Assembly (NCBI GenBank): GCA_947426875.1
Contig: CANEFU010000086.1
Coordinates: 1 to 5,348, forward strand
Direction: 5' to 3'
Origin: an uncultured Clostridium sp.
GTDB taxonomy: Bacteria; Bacillota; Clostridia; TANB77; CAG-508
DNA length: 5,348 bases
The position numbers were made by a program, and so were the translations under genes. Shown here piece by piece: positions 1 to 5,348 of the stretch. The notes beneath the pieces are model-generated. The model did not search any database, was not told the DNA's origin, and saw nothing but the letters and a program-made list of their open reading frames with translations. The stretch's first letter is position 1; each line of letters starts with the position of its first letter.

Positions 1-349
1 CATTCAATCTACTTGTCATTTCATTCATTTGTCCCAGTGTAGAAAAAAAGTCTTTATTAGAGGTATATACATTTACATTTTGGTCATTCTTAATTAAAAT
101 ATCAAAATTGTTGTTAATCGCTATTCTTTCTAGTTGTGTTTCTAAATCAATATCTTGCTCATTATTATAATAATTATTGACTATTTCATAAGCAGATTTC
201 AATGCTTTTGTTTTACTATATAAATAAAATTGTCCAAAAACAAAATTATTCACTACAATTAGAAATAGAATAATTAATATGATAACCAATGATAATGTCA
301 TAAAAAGCTTTACTCTTACTAATTTTAATGCATCTTTCAATTTATCCAT
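1..349 (-). CDS. Sensor histidine kinase, N-terminal part (cut by window edge)
   Basis: The frame opens at ATG 349 and stays open to the window edge for 116 codons, with no stop. It was found by reading the sequence after the regulator. It begins MDKLKDALKLVRVKLFMTLS: a short positively charged cytoplasmic start, then one clear transmembrane helix at about residues 15-38 (LFMTLSLVIILIILFLIVVN). A polar, Asn/Asp/Lys-rich segment follows, which would be the extracytoplasmic sensor domain (KTKALKSAYEIVNNYYNNEQ and onward). This is the topology of a membrane sensor kinase. The HAMP, His-box and ATPase domains would lie beyond the window, so the kinase assignment rests on topology and position 14 bases after an OmpR-type regulator. 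The signal it senses cannot be inferred. Confidence 0.75.
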   Translation of the reverse strand, partial: MDKLKDALKLVRVKLFMTLSLVIILIILFLIVVNNFVFGQFYLYSKTKALKSAYEIVNNYYNNEQDIDLETQLERIAINNNFDILIKNDQNVNVYTSNKDFFSTLGQMNEMTSRLN

Positions 350-366
350 TTTATTTTCCTTCCTTA
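350..366 (-). promoter_or_regulatory. Ribosome-binding site of the kinase gene, overlapping region of the regulator stop
   Basis: The 14-base gap between the regulator TAA (366-364) and the kinase ATG (349) contains GGAAGGA at 363-357, seven bases before the ATG. The tight spacing implies co-transcription and probable coupled translation. Confidence 0.6.
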
Positions 367-1041
367 TTTTATTTCAAACTTGTAACCTACACCTCTCATT
401 GTTTTGATATATTTACCTCTTTTTCCTAATTTATGTCTTATCTTTTTAATATGACTATCAATTGTTCTCGAATCTCCATAATAATCATAATTCCATACAT
501 TATTCAATATTTTATCTCTTGATAAGGCAATATTTTCGTTTTCAATTAGATAAACTAAAAGTTCATATTCTCTTAGACTAAGCTCTATTGGTTTTCCTTC
601 TACTTTTACTGTTCTTCCTTCTTTATCAATTTCAATACCTGCATAGTCTTTTACTTCTGTTGTATCCTTTATTGTCCTTTTCAAAATAGCTTCTACTCTT
701 GCCACCAATATTTTGGGACTAAATGGTTTGGTTATGTATTCATCTACTCCCAATTCAAATCCAAATAATTCATCTTGTTCTTCTCCTCTTGCCGTTAACA
801 TCATAATTGGTACTTTAGATTCTTGTCTAATTTGACGGAGCACAGACCATCCATCTAATTTTGGCATCATGACATCTAATAAAATTAAAGTGATTTTATT
901 TTTATTTTCGTTAAATACCTCTAATGCTTTTTCTCCATCCTCTGCTTCTAAAATACTATATCCTTTTGCTTTTAAAAAGTCCTTAATTAATTTTCTCATC
1001 CTTTGCTCATCATCAACTACTAAAATACAATTATTGACCAT
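364..1041 (-). CDS. OmpR/PhoB-family DNA-binding response regulator
   Basis: A 225-residue two-component output protein: a receiver domain phosphorylated by a partner kinase, followed by a winged-helix DNA-binding domain. Receiver residues are all present: acidic pair Asp10/Asp11 (VVDDE), phosphoacceptor Asp56 (LLDVMMP), Thr83 (MLTAR), Tyr102 and Lys105 (YITKPF). The C-terminal domain (about 130-225) shows LSLREYELLVYLIEN, the recognition-helix segment SRTIDSHIKKIRHKL and the terminal hairpin MRGVGYKFEI. I chose ATG 1041 because the minus strand has AGGAG eight bases upstream and the protein then starts MVNNCILVVDDE, normal for the family. The longer frame, to 1149, adds 36 residues unlike the family and would run through the hairpin and promoter. 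The gene ends in TAA, and the kinase gene starts 14 bases later. Target genes are unknown; regulation of the neighbouring channel or of its own operon is possible. Confidence 0.94.
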   Translation of the reverse strand: MVNNCILVVDDEQRMRKLIKDFLKAKGYSILEAEDGEKALEVFNENKNKITLILLDVMMPKLDGWSVLRQIRQESKVPIMMLTARGEEQDELFGFELGVDEYITKPFSPKILVARVEAILKRTIKDTTEVKDYAGIEIDKEGRTVKVEGKPIELSLREYELLVYLIENENIALSRDKILNNVWNYDYYGDSRTIDSHIKKIRHKLGKRGKYIKTMRGVGYKFEIK

Positions 1042-1072
1042 TTTTATCACTCCTGTCTTTTGGCTATCTTTT

Positions 1073-1104
1073 ATTATAAAGATAAATTGTGTCGATATTG
1101 TGAA
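1073..1104 (-). promoter_or_regulatory. Candidate promoter of the two-component operon
   Basis: On the minus strand a perfect -10, TATAAT, lies at 1078-1073, 31 bases before the response-regulator ATG. The best upstream -35-like hexamer is TTCACA at 1104-1099, 20 bases from TATAAT (18 from the overlapping TTTATA), which is longer than ideal. A 7-bp inverted repeat, TATCTTT (1065-1071) and AAAGATA (1078-1084), straddles the -10 and could be an operator. A promoter here fits the hairpin just upstream and the tight spacing of the genes downstream. Confidence 0.4.
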
Positions 1105-1130
1105 ATTTATTTTATTTTTTAGTCCAATAA

Positions 1131-1163
1131 GGGCATATAATGACAACATTATATGCTCTTTTT
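1131..1163 (+). terminator. Strong hairpin after the mscS-family gene, possible bidirectional terminator
   Basis: On the plus strand GGGCATATAATG (1131-1142), loop ACAA, CATTATATGCTC (1147-1158) pairs over 12 positions with one G-U pair and is followed by TTTTT (1159-1163). On the minus strand the same arms pair with one A-C mismatch, are preceded by an A-run and followed by TTATT, so termination of the channel transcript is plausible but weaker. Placement immediately after the channel stop codon fits a terminator. The better orientation faces antisense transcripts. Confidence 0.55.
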
Positions 1164-2228
1164 CTAATTTTTAACATGAATGGTTTTTGTATCATATGCT
1201 AATCCTATTCCTTCTTCTTGCAAAATCCTCATTATTTTATAGTTAATGTCTTCCCTTTCTGCTATATAACTAGGATAATCTACTGAATCAGTATAACTGC
1301 AAATTAACACATTTAGTCCATTGTCTGTAATATTATCAAACTTAACAATAATAGAGTCATCATAAATAGCATCTCTAGCTTGCAACATATCCTCTACTCT
1401 TGTTTTAAATTTTTCTAGCTTTTCTAATGGTGTATCTAATTCAATGCATAAGTTTGTACGATACCTTCTTTTTTCCATTTTACTCCAATTAATAATAGAA
1501 GCATTCGCAATAATAGAATTAGGAATATTCACTACCGAATTCTCAAATGTCCTTACTCTTGTACTTCTAAAAGTAATATCTTCTACCGTCCCTTCAAATC
1601 CTTCTACTTGTATCCAATCTCCTACTATAAAAGGCTTATCCAAAAACACTACTAATCCAGCAAATAAATTCTTTGCTGTATCTTGAGCAGCAAGAGTTAC
1701 AATAACACCTCCAATTCCTAAACCTGCAACTAATCCATTTAAGTTAACGCCTAACACTGTTATGATAATAAATGCTGCTATGAGATAAATAACACCACGA
1801 ATAATCTTTAAGGCAAAATCAAACATAGAATCTTCTACATCTTGATTGGTTATTTTCTTTATTTTTTTGTATAGTGAAGATTTTGGTGTAAAGCTTGCTG
1901 CTAAACCTTTTGCAAATACAACAATATTAATGATAACAAATACTTTATAGGTAATTGCCATTACCTCAGGTGTTATATTTAATGGCTCTTTTAAAAATAC
2001 AATCGCTATATAAAATCCTAGTAGGATAAAAAATACTTTTAGCGGGTTGAAAAAGGCACTTTCTTTTATATTCTTTGCATTTTTTTCTCTTATCTTAAAC
2101 ATTCTAATAATGATATATGAAAAAGTTCCACTAAAAATTCTAAAAAGTAAAATAATGGCTACTGCTATTATTATATCAAATACTTGTATTTCCATGATAT
2201 TTCCTATCATATTAATTATTCGCTCCAT
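1164..2228 (-). CDS. MscS-family small-conductance mechanosensitive ion channel
   Basis: A 354-residue membrane protein that should open under membrane tension and release solutes during osmotic downshock. Hydrophobic helices are visible at about 16-43, 63-80, 91-112 and 138-160. The fifth, at 164-196, is the glycine/alanine-rich pore helix (GLVAGLGIGGVIVTLAAQDT, then KNLFAG), the hallmark of the family. The cytoplasmic beta domain follows (FIVGDWIQVEGFEGTVEDI at about 200-218, then RSTRVRTFENSVVNIPNSII at 221-240). The C-terminal alpha/beta domain ends at HVKN. With five helices it is longer than E. coli MscS (286 aa, three helices), like many Bacillota homologues of the YkuT/YnaI type. It is 96 bases after rpoD and 122 bases before the response regulator. 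It ends in TAG. Family assignment is strong; the conducted ions and physiological trigger cannot be read from sequence. Confidence 0.93.
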   Translation of the reverse strand: MERIINMIGNIMEIQVFDIIIAVAIILLFRIFSGTFSYIIIRMFKIREKNAKNIKESAFFNPLKVFFILLGFYIAIVFLKEPLNITPEVMAITYKVFVIINIVVFAKGLAASFTPKSSLYKKIKKITNQDVEDSMFDFALKIIRGVIYLIAAFIIITVLGVNLNGLVAGLGIGGVIVTLAAQDTAKNLFAGLVVFLDKPFIVGDWIQVEGFEGTVEDITFRSTRVRTFENSVVNIPNSIIANASIINWSKMEKRRYRTNLCIELDTPLEKLEKFKTRVEDMLQARDAIYDDSIIVKFDNITDNGLNVLICSYTDSVDYPSYIAEREDINYKIMRILQEEGIGLAYDTKTIHVKN

Positions 2229-2233
2229 TTCTT

Positions 2234-2238
2234 CCTCC
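2234..2238 (-). promoter_or_regulatory. Ribosome-binding site of the mscS-family gene
   Basis: The minus strand has GGAGG five bases before ATG 2228, which supports that start over the internal Met codons 7 and 12. I see no convincing -35/-10 pair in the 96 bases between rpoD and this gene, so it may be read through from the dnaG-rpoD transcript. Confidence 0.75.
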
Positions 2239-2276
2239 GTGTTTTAAATTCCTAATTTGGAAAAAAATTGTTATTT

Positions 2277-2330
2277 GGCTAGGCGCACGAGTTTGAAATT
2301 TATGAGGCGTACGTTGGTACGTTTTTAGCC
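2277..2330. repeat. GC-richer intergenic element with inverted and direct repeats, after rpoD
   Basis: This 54-base stretch is about 48% G+C in a strongly AT-rich window. It is bounded by a 5-bp inverted repeat, GGCTA (2277-2281) and TAGCC (2326-2330), and carries an imperfect direct repeat, AGGCGCACGA (2281-2290) and AGGCGTACGT (2305-2314), 24 bases apart. It also contains the hairpin at 2308-2321. Its right edge overlaps the last Gly codon and stop of rpoD. It codes for nothing evident. It may be a copy of a dispersed intergenic repeat or a remnant structured RNA element; neither can be shown from one copy. Confidence 0.35.
2308..2326 (+). terminator. Small hairpin plus T-run on the plus strand, overlapping the rpoD stop
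   Basis: Read on the plus strand, CGTAC (2308-2312), loop GTTG, GTACG (2317-2321) is followed by five T at 2322-2326. The stem is only 5 bp, so termination is weak at best. On the gene-bearing minus strand no U-run directly follows the stem, so this is not a clear terminator for rpoD. Confidence 0.25.
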
Positions 2331-3131
2331 CATGTAATCTCTAAGCTTCTTACTTCTACTTGGATGTCTTAATTTTCTTAAAGCTTTCGCTTCTATTTGT
2401 CTAATTCTCTCACGTGTTACTTCAAATTCACGACCTACTTCTTCCAAAGTTCTTGCTTTTCCATCCTCTAGTCCAAATCTTAACTTTAGTACTTTTGCTT
2501 CCCTTGGGGTCAAAGTGTTCATAACTTCTTCTAACTGTTCTTTTAATAAGGTATAAGCTGCTGAGTCATGTGGTGCAGGACTATCATCATCTTGTATAAA
2601 ATCTCCTAAATGACTATCATCTTCTTCTCCGATTGGTGTTTCTAATGATACTGGGTCTTGTGCTATTTTTTGAATTTCCATTACTTTTTCTACTGGTATT
2701 TCCATTTCTTCTGCTATTTCGTCTGGGGTTGGCTCTCTTCCTAATTGTTGTAACAAATGTCTAGAAGTTCTGATTAATTTATTAATGGTTTCTACCATGT
2801 GTACTGGTATTCTGATGGTTCTTGCTTGGTCTGCAATCGCTCTTGTGATAGCTTGTCTAATCCACCAAGTTGCATACGTACTAAACTTAAATCCTTTGGT
2901 ATAATCAAATTTTTCAACTGCCTTGATTAATCCCATGTTTCCTTCTTGAATTAAATCTAAAAATAACATGCCTCTTCCTACATATTTTTTAGCAATGCTT
3001 ACAACTAATCTCAAGTTTGACTCTGCCAATTGTTGTTTTGCTTCTTCATCACCTGCTAATATTTTTTTAGCTAAATCTAATTCTTGCTCAAAGGTTAAAA
3101 GTGGTATTCTTCCAATTTCTCTTAAATACAT
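2325..3131 (-). CDS. rpoD: RNA polymerase primary sigma factor RpoD/SigA, regions 1.2-4.2 (gene probably spans 3674-2325)
   Basis: Housekeeping sigma factor that brings RNA polymerase to -10/-35 promoters. From the first ATG after the premature stop it encodes 268 residues: MYLREIGRIPLL (region 1.2), NLRLVVSIAKKYVGRG and DLIQEGNMGLIKAVEKFDY (region 2.1-2.2), YATWWIRQAITRAIADQAR at 86-104 (regions 2.3-2.4, DNA melting and -10 recognition), and HMVETINKLIRTSRHL into region 3. DSHLGDFIQDDD at 172-183 is region 3.2. RTLEEVGREFEVTRERIRQIE at 227-247 is region 4.2, the -35 helix-turn-helix. It ends SRSKKLRDYMG and TAA, a normal terminus. The ATG at 3131 is not a credible start: no Shine-Dalgarno sequence precedes it and it would remove DDPVR of region 1.2. 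The intended protein is about 449 aa from ATG 3674, read through the TAA position. It follows dnaG in a conserved operon. Identity is certain; the start and intactness are not. Confidence 0.93.
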   Translation of the reverse strand: MYLREIGRIPLLTFEQELDLAKKILAGDEEAKQQLAESNLRLVVSIAKKYVGRGMLFLDLIQEGNMGLIKAVEKFDYTKGFKFSTYATWWIRQAITRAIADQARTIRIPVHMVETINKLIRTSRHLLQQLGREPTPDEIAEEMEIPVEKVMEIQKIAQDPVSLETPIGEEDDSHLGDFIQDDDSPAPHDSAAYTLLKEQLEEVMNTLTPREAKVLKLRFGLEDGKARTLEEVGREFEVTRERIRQIEAKALRKLRHPSRSKKLRDYMG

Positions 3132-3440
3132 TCTAACAGGGTCATCTACATTAATACCTTCATAACTGGTATCTGTTATTTCGTCTAATTTTAAGTTTTC
3201 TACTTCTTTTAAATCTTCAATATCTGGTTCTTCTTCTAAATCATCTGATAATAAGTCTACTCCTAATTCTTCAAAAGCATCAAATACTTGGTCAATTTGC
3301 TCTGGGTTTACATCATCTAATTCAGTCGCTAAATCCCCATAAGTTATTTGACCTTTCTCTTTTGCCTTTTTTAAGAGGCTATTGACTTTTTCTTCTTTTA
3401 TCTTGTTGTCATTTTCTTTCTCTTCTGGTATAACTTTTTC
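3132..3440 (-). other. rpoD: Sigma region 1.1 and linker of rpoD, open frame without a start codon
   Basis: These 103 sense codons are continuous with the sigma core downstream and lie directly after the premature TAA. Translation gives VNSLLKKAKEKGQITYGDL followed by an acidic stretch resembling sigma-70 region 1.1 (FDAFEELGVDLLSDD). Next is an acidic linker, then VDDPVR, the start of region 1.2, leading into MYLREIGRI. The frame contains no ATG, GTG or TTG, so this conserved segment can be made only by translation from 3674 through the TAA position. Region 1.1 normally shields the DNA-binding surfaces of free sigma. Its conservation argues that the interruption is recent or artefactual. Confidence 0.8.
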
Positions 3441-3443
3441 TTA
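3441..3443 (-). other. rpoD: In-frame premature stop codon (TAA) in rpoD
   Basis: Codon 78 counted from the ATG at 3674 is TAA (plus strand tta at 3441-3443), flanked by ...KSKEEPK and EKVIPEEKE.... Upstream and downstream frames are identical, so one base substitution (from AAA, GAA or CAA) explains it; a frameshift does not. TAA ends rpoD (2327-2325) and the response regulator (366-364) at normal family ends, so it is unlikely to be a sense codon in this genome. Confidence 0.85.
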
Positions 3444-3674
3444 TTTTGGTTCTTCCTTACTTTTTTTATCGTTTATCTTTTTATCTTCTGCTTTCTTTTT
3501 TGCTTTTTCTCTTGCTTCTTCTATTTTCTCTGACTTTTCATTTTTTGTCTTTTCTTTCTTCGTTTCTGCTTTTACTTCTTTCTTTTTTTCTTCTTTTGGT
3601 TTAACTGTTTTTTTCTTGGTTTTTTGCTCTTTGTTTTCTTCCACTTTTTCTACTTCTTCTTTTTTTCTTGCCAT
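3441..3674 (-). CDS. rpoD: 5' portion of rpoD: Lys/Glu-rich N-terminal extension ending at a premature TAA
   Basis: This frame starts at ATG 3674 behind a good ribosome-binding site and encodes 77 residues (MARKKEEVEK...KSKEEPK) before a TAA at 3443-3441. About 30 of the 77 residues are lysine and about 20 glutamate. There are no hydrophobic segments, and it is probably disordered or a charged helix. It is in the same reading frame as the sigma-factor sequence that begins straight after the stop, so I read it as the N-terminal tail of RpoD and not a separate gene. Charged tails before region 1.1 occur in some primary sigma factors, but Bacillus subtilis SigA has none this long. If the stop is real, the product is a free 77-residue basic/acidic peptide with no recognisable function. 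A small stand-alone protein is the less likely alternative. Confidence 0.6.
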   Translation of the reverse strand: MARKKEEVEKVEENKEQKTKKKTVKPKEEKKKEVKAETKKEKTKNEKSEKIEEAREKAKKKAEDKKINDKKSKEEPK

Positions 3675-3680
3675 TTTTTT

Positions 3681-3687
3681 CACCCCT
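3681..3687 (-). promoter_or_regulatory. Ribosome-binding site of rpoD overlapping the dnaG stop
   Basis: The minus strand reads AGGGGTG here, six bases before the ATG at 3674-3672, and it shares bases with the dnaG TAG (3688-3686). This favours the ATG at 3674 over the in-frame GTG at 3683, which lies inside the Shine-Dalgarno sequence itself. The overlap suggests translational coupling of rpoD to dnaG; the coupling is inferred. Confidence 0.7.
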
Positions 3688-5348
3688 ACTTAATTCTGGC
3701 TAATTTAATAATAATCTCACTTAGTTCTTTCTCTAAGTCTTTTTTCTGATTTGCTTCTAAATTCCCCTCTAATAATCCTAATATTTCAAACTTACGGTCA
3801 TTTAGCTTGTCCTTCTCATAACTTTGCATGATATCATCAATTGCCTTTTCGATATCCTCTATTTCGTAATCATCTGCCATAATTTCTGTAATATGATTTT
3901 GCTCTTCTTCTCCTAGCATATCTATTATGCTATTTATATTACTATTTCCTTTTTCAAATTCTTCATACAGTTTTTTGGCAATTTTTTGGTTTACTCTATC
4001 TTTAAAATCTTCTATGGTAATATTTTGCTTAATTACTTGAAAAATATTAATATCTCCTGTTAATAATATGGATATTACTGTATTTTCTCTTCTTTTTACC
4101 GTTTGTGAAACTTCTTTTTCTTCTGGTTTTTTATGATTGATTACTGGTTTTGTTTTTTCTAAAATTTTTTCACCTTTTGAGCCTGCGTAAGTCAATTTAT
4201 TTACTTCTGCATAAATCGCTTCTTTGGATATATCATATTCTTTTGCAATTTTTTCGATATACACTTCTCTTTCTATGGTATTATCTACTTTGGCTATTAA
4301 TTTTGCTATTTCATTTAAAAATTTGATTTTGTCATTAACTACTTCCAAATTTAAATTTTGCTTTAATACTTTTACTTTAAATTCAATGATAGAAAGTGCT
4401 TTTTCTACTAAGTTATTAAATCTGGCATTTCCATATTTAATAATATATTCATCTGGGTCTTTCGCTCCCTCCATTTGCAAAATTCTAATGTCACACCCCA
4501 TATCTTGTAAAATATCTAATGCTCTCATTTTAGCAGTAAGTCCTGCTTCATCTGAATCAAAGCTTAGTATGATTTTTTCTGAATTTTTGCGAAGTAACCA
4601 TCCTTGTTGTTGTGTTAAAGCTGTTCCCAATGGTGCTACTACATTGGTAATTCCTCTTTGATGTAGTGAGATAACGTCCATATATCCTTCTACTATGAGT
4701 ATTTGTTTAATATCTCCTTTTTTTGCTACGTTTAATCCAAATAGATTTCTTCCTTTGCTATATACAACATTTTCTGGTGAGTTAATATATTTTGGTTTAG
4801 AATCGTCTAATACTCTTCCACCAAAGGCTATGACTCTTCCTCGTGCATCACAAATAGGAAACATGAGTCTATTTCTATATCTATCTATATATTGTCCTTT
4901 ATCGTTTCGATTGACTAATCCTGATTCTAAAATTTCTGCTTCTTCAAATCCTTGTTTTTTTAATTCTTGATAAAGCTCATCAAATTTTCCTGAAAATCCA
5001 ATTTGGAAAGATTTTAAAGTTTCATTGGTTAATTTTCTTTTTTTAATATATTCTTGTGCTATTTTTGATTCTGGCTTATATAGGTTTTCATGATAATAAT
5101 TAGCCGTAAATTCATTTACTTTTAAAACTTTAGATTTTAGTAATTCCTTTGCTGTGTCTCCGCTGTTTTCTAGTGTTGGTAATTGTATGTTAGCCCTTTC
5201 TGCTAATGTTTGGACAGCTTCTACAAAGTTAATTCCTTCTATTTTGGTTAAAAAGGTAAATACATTTCCACCTACGCCACAACCAAAACAATGAAATATT
5301 TGCTTGTCTGGTGATACGGAAAATGATGGCGATTTTTCGTTGTGAAAG
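3686..5348 (-). CDS. dnaG: DNA primase DnaG (N-terminus cut by window edge)
   Basis: DnaG synthesises the short RNA primers for lagging-strand replication and works with the replicative helicase. The frame is open from 5347 to a TAG at 3688-3686, giving 553 residues; roughly 40 N-terminal residues lie outside the window, so the full protein would be about 600 aa, normal for the family. Visible domains (numbered from 5347): most of the CHC2 zinc finger, with His2, Cys20 and Cys23 in FHNEKSPSF and HCFGCGVGGN; the first zinc Cys falls just off the edge. The RNA polymerase domain follows, with the conserved segment YRNRLMFPI near 156-164. Then comes the Toprim core, with EGYMD (Glu220) and FDSDEAG (Asp264, Asp266) as metal-binding acidic residues. 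The C-terminal ~200 residues are a charged linker and a poorly conserved helical region expected to contact the helicase. An internal ATG at 4864 is not the true start, because conserved sequence continues upstream without a stop. rpoD follows after 11 bases. Confidence 0.97.
   Translation of the reverse strand, partial: FHNEKSPSFSVSPDKQIFHCFGCGVGGNVFTFLTKIEGINFVEAVQTLAERANIQLPTLENSGDTAKELLKSKVLKVNEFTANYYHENLYKPESKIAQEYIKKRKLTNETLKSFQIGFSGKFDELYQELKKQGFEEAEILESGLVNRNDKGQYIDRYRNRLMFPICDARGRVIAFGGRVLDDSKPKYINSPENVVYSKGRNLFGLNVAKKGDIKQILIVEGYMDVISLHQRGITNVVAPLGTALTQQQGWLLRKNSEKIILSFDSDEAGLTAKMRALDILQDMGCDIRILQMEGAKDPDEYIIKYGNARFNNLVEKALSIIEFKVKVLKQNLNLEVVNDKIKFLNEIAKLIAKVDNTIEREVYIEKIAKEYDISKEAIYAEVNKLTYAGSKGEKILEKTKPVINHKKPEEKEVSQTVKRRENTVISILLTGDINIFQVIKQNITIEDFKDRVNQKIAKKLYEEFEKGNSNINSIIDMLGEEEQNHITEIMADDYEIEDIEKAIDDIMQSYEKDKLNDRKFEILGLLEGNLEANQKKDLEKELSEIIIKLARIK

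Noticed and set aside
1042..1149. 36-residue N-terminal extension of the response regulator
   Set aside because: The ATG at 1041 has a good ribosome-binding site and gives the usual family N-terminus; the extension covers the hairpin and candidate promoter.
3441..3443. TAA as a reassigned sense codon
   Set aside because: TAA ends rpoD and the response regulator at normal family C-termini, and no other conserved frame in the window contains an internal TAA.
3430..3450. Programmed frameshift bypassing the rpoD stop
   Set aside because: The frames before and after the stop are identical, so a single shift would leave the correct frame; only readthrough or a base change fits.
3382..3693. Plus-strand 103-codon open frame rich in Phe and Ser
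   Set aside because: It is the antisense shadow of the AAA/GAA-rich rpoD 5' end; its composition is the complement of Lys/Glu codons and it resembles no protein.
4224..4661. Plus-strand 145-codon open frame opposite dnaG
   Set aside because: It lies wholly inside conserved dnaG coding sequence on the other strand and shows no family motif.
4868..4890. Short CTAT-like tandem repeat in dnaG
   Set aside because: It encodes the conserved primase segment before RNRLMFPI and is explained by AT-rich codon use.

Overview
The window looks like chromosomal DNA from a low-GC Bacillota, most likely a Clostridia-type organism. The DNA is strongly AT-rich, and the DnaG and RpoD sequences and the dnaG-rpoD gene order fit that group. 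Every convincing gene is on the minus strand, so transcription runs from high to low coordinates. No tRNA, rRNA, CRISPR array, IS element or prophage gene was seen.

In transcription order: (1) 5348-3686, DNA primase dnaG, lacking only its first ~40 codons beyond the window edge. (2) 3674-2325, rpoD, the primary sigma factor. Its ribosome-binding site overlaps the dnaG stop codon. The reading frame is interrupted by one in-frame TAA at 3443-3441, which separates a lysine/glutamate-rich N-terminal extension from sigma region 1.1. (3) 2324-2229, a short intergenic stretch whose first ~55 bases are GC-richer, with internal repeats. (4) 2228-1164, an MscS-family mechanosensitive channel. (5) 1163-1042, an intergenic region with a strong hairpin and a candidate promoter. 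(6) 1041-364, an OmpR/PhoB-type response regulator. (7) 349-1, the N-terminal part of its probable partner histidine kinase, cut by the window edge.

dnaG and rpoD form the conserved macromolecular-synthesis pair that links replication priming with housekeeping transcription. The two-component pair is a separate, tightly spaced operon, probably with its own promoter just downstream of the channel gene. The channel could be a co-regulated osmotic-stress function or an unrelated neighbour.

I do not see a new biological system here. The point most worth checking is the stop codon inside rpoD, normally an essential gene. TAA still ends rpoD and the response regulator at the expected family termini, so codon reassignment is unlikely. 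A sequencing or assembly error, or a strain-specific nonsense mutation, is more plausible. Secondary points are the GC-richer repeat-like element after rpoD, a palindrome over the putative regulator promoter, and two hairpins whose T-runs lie on the strand opposite to the genes.
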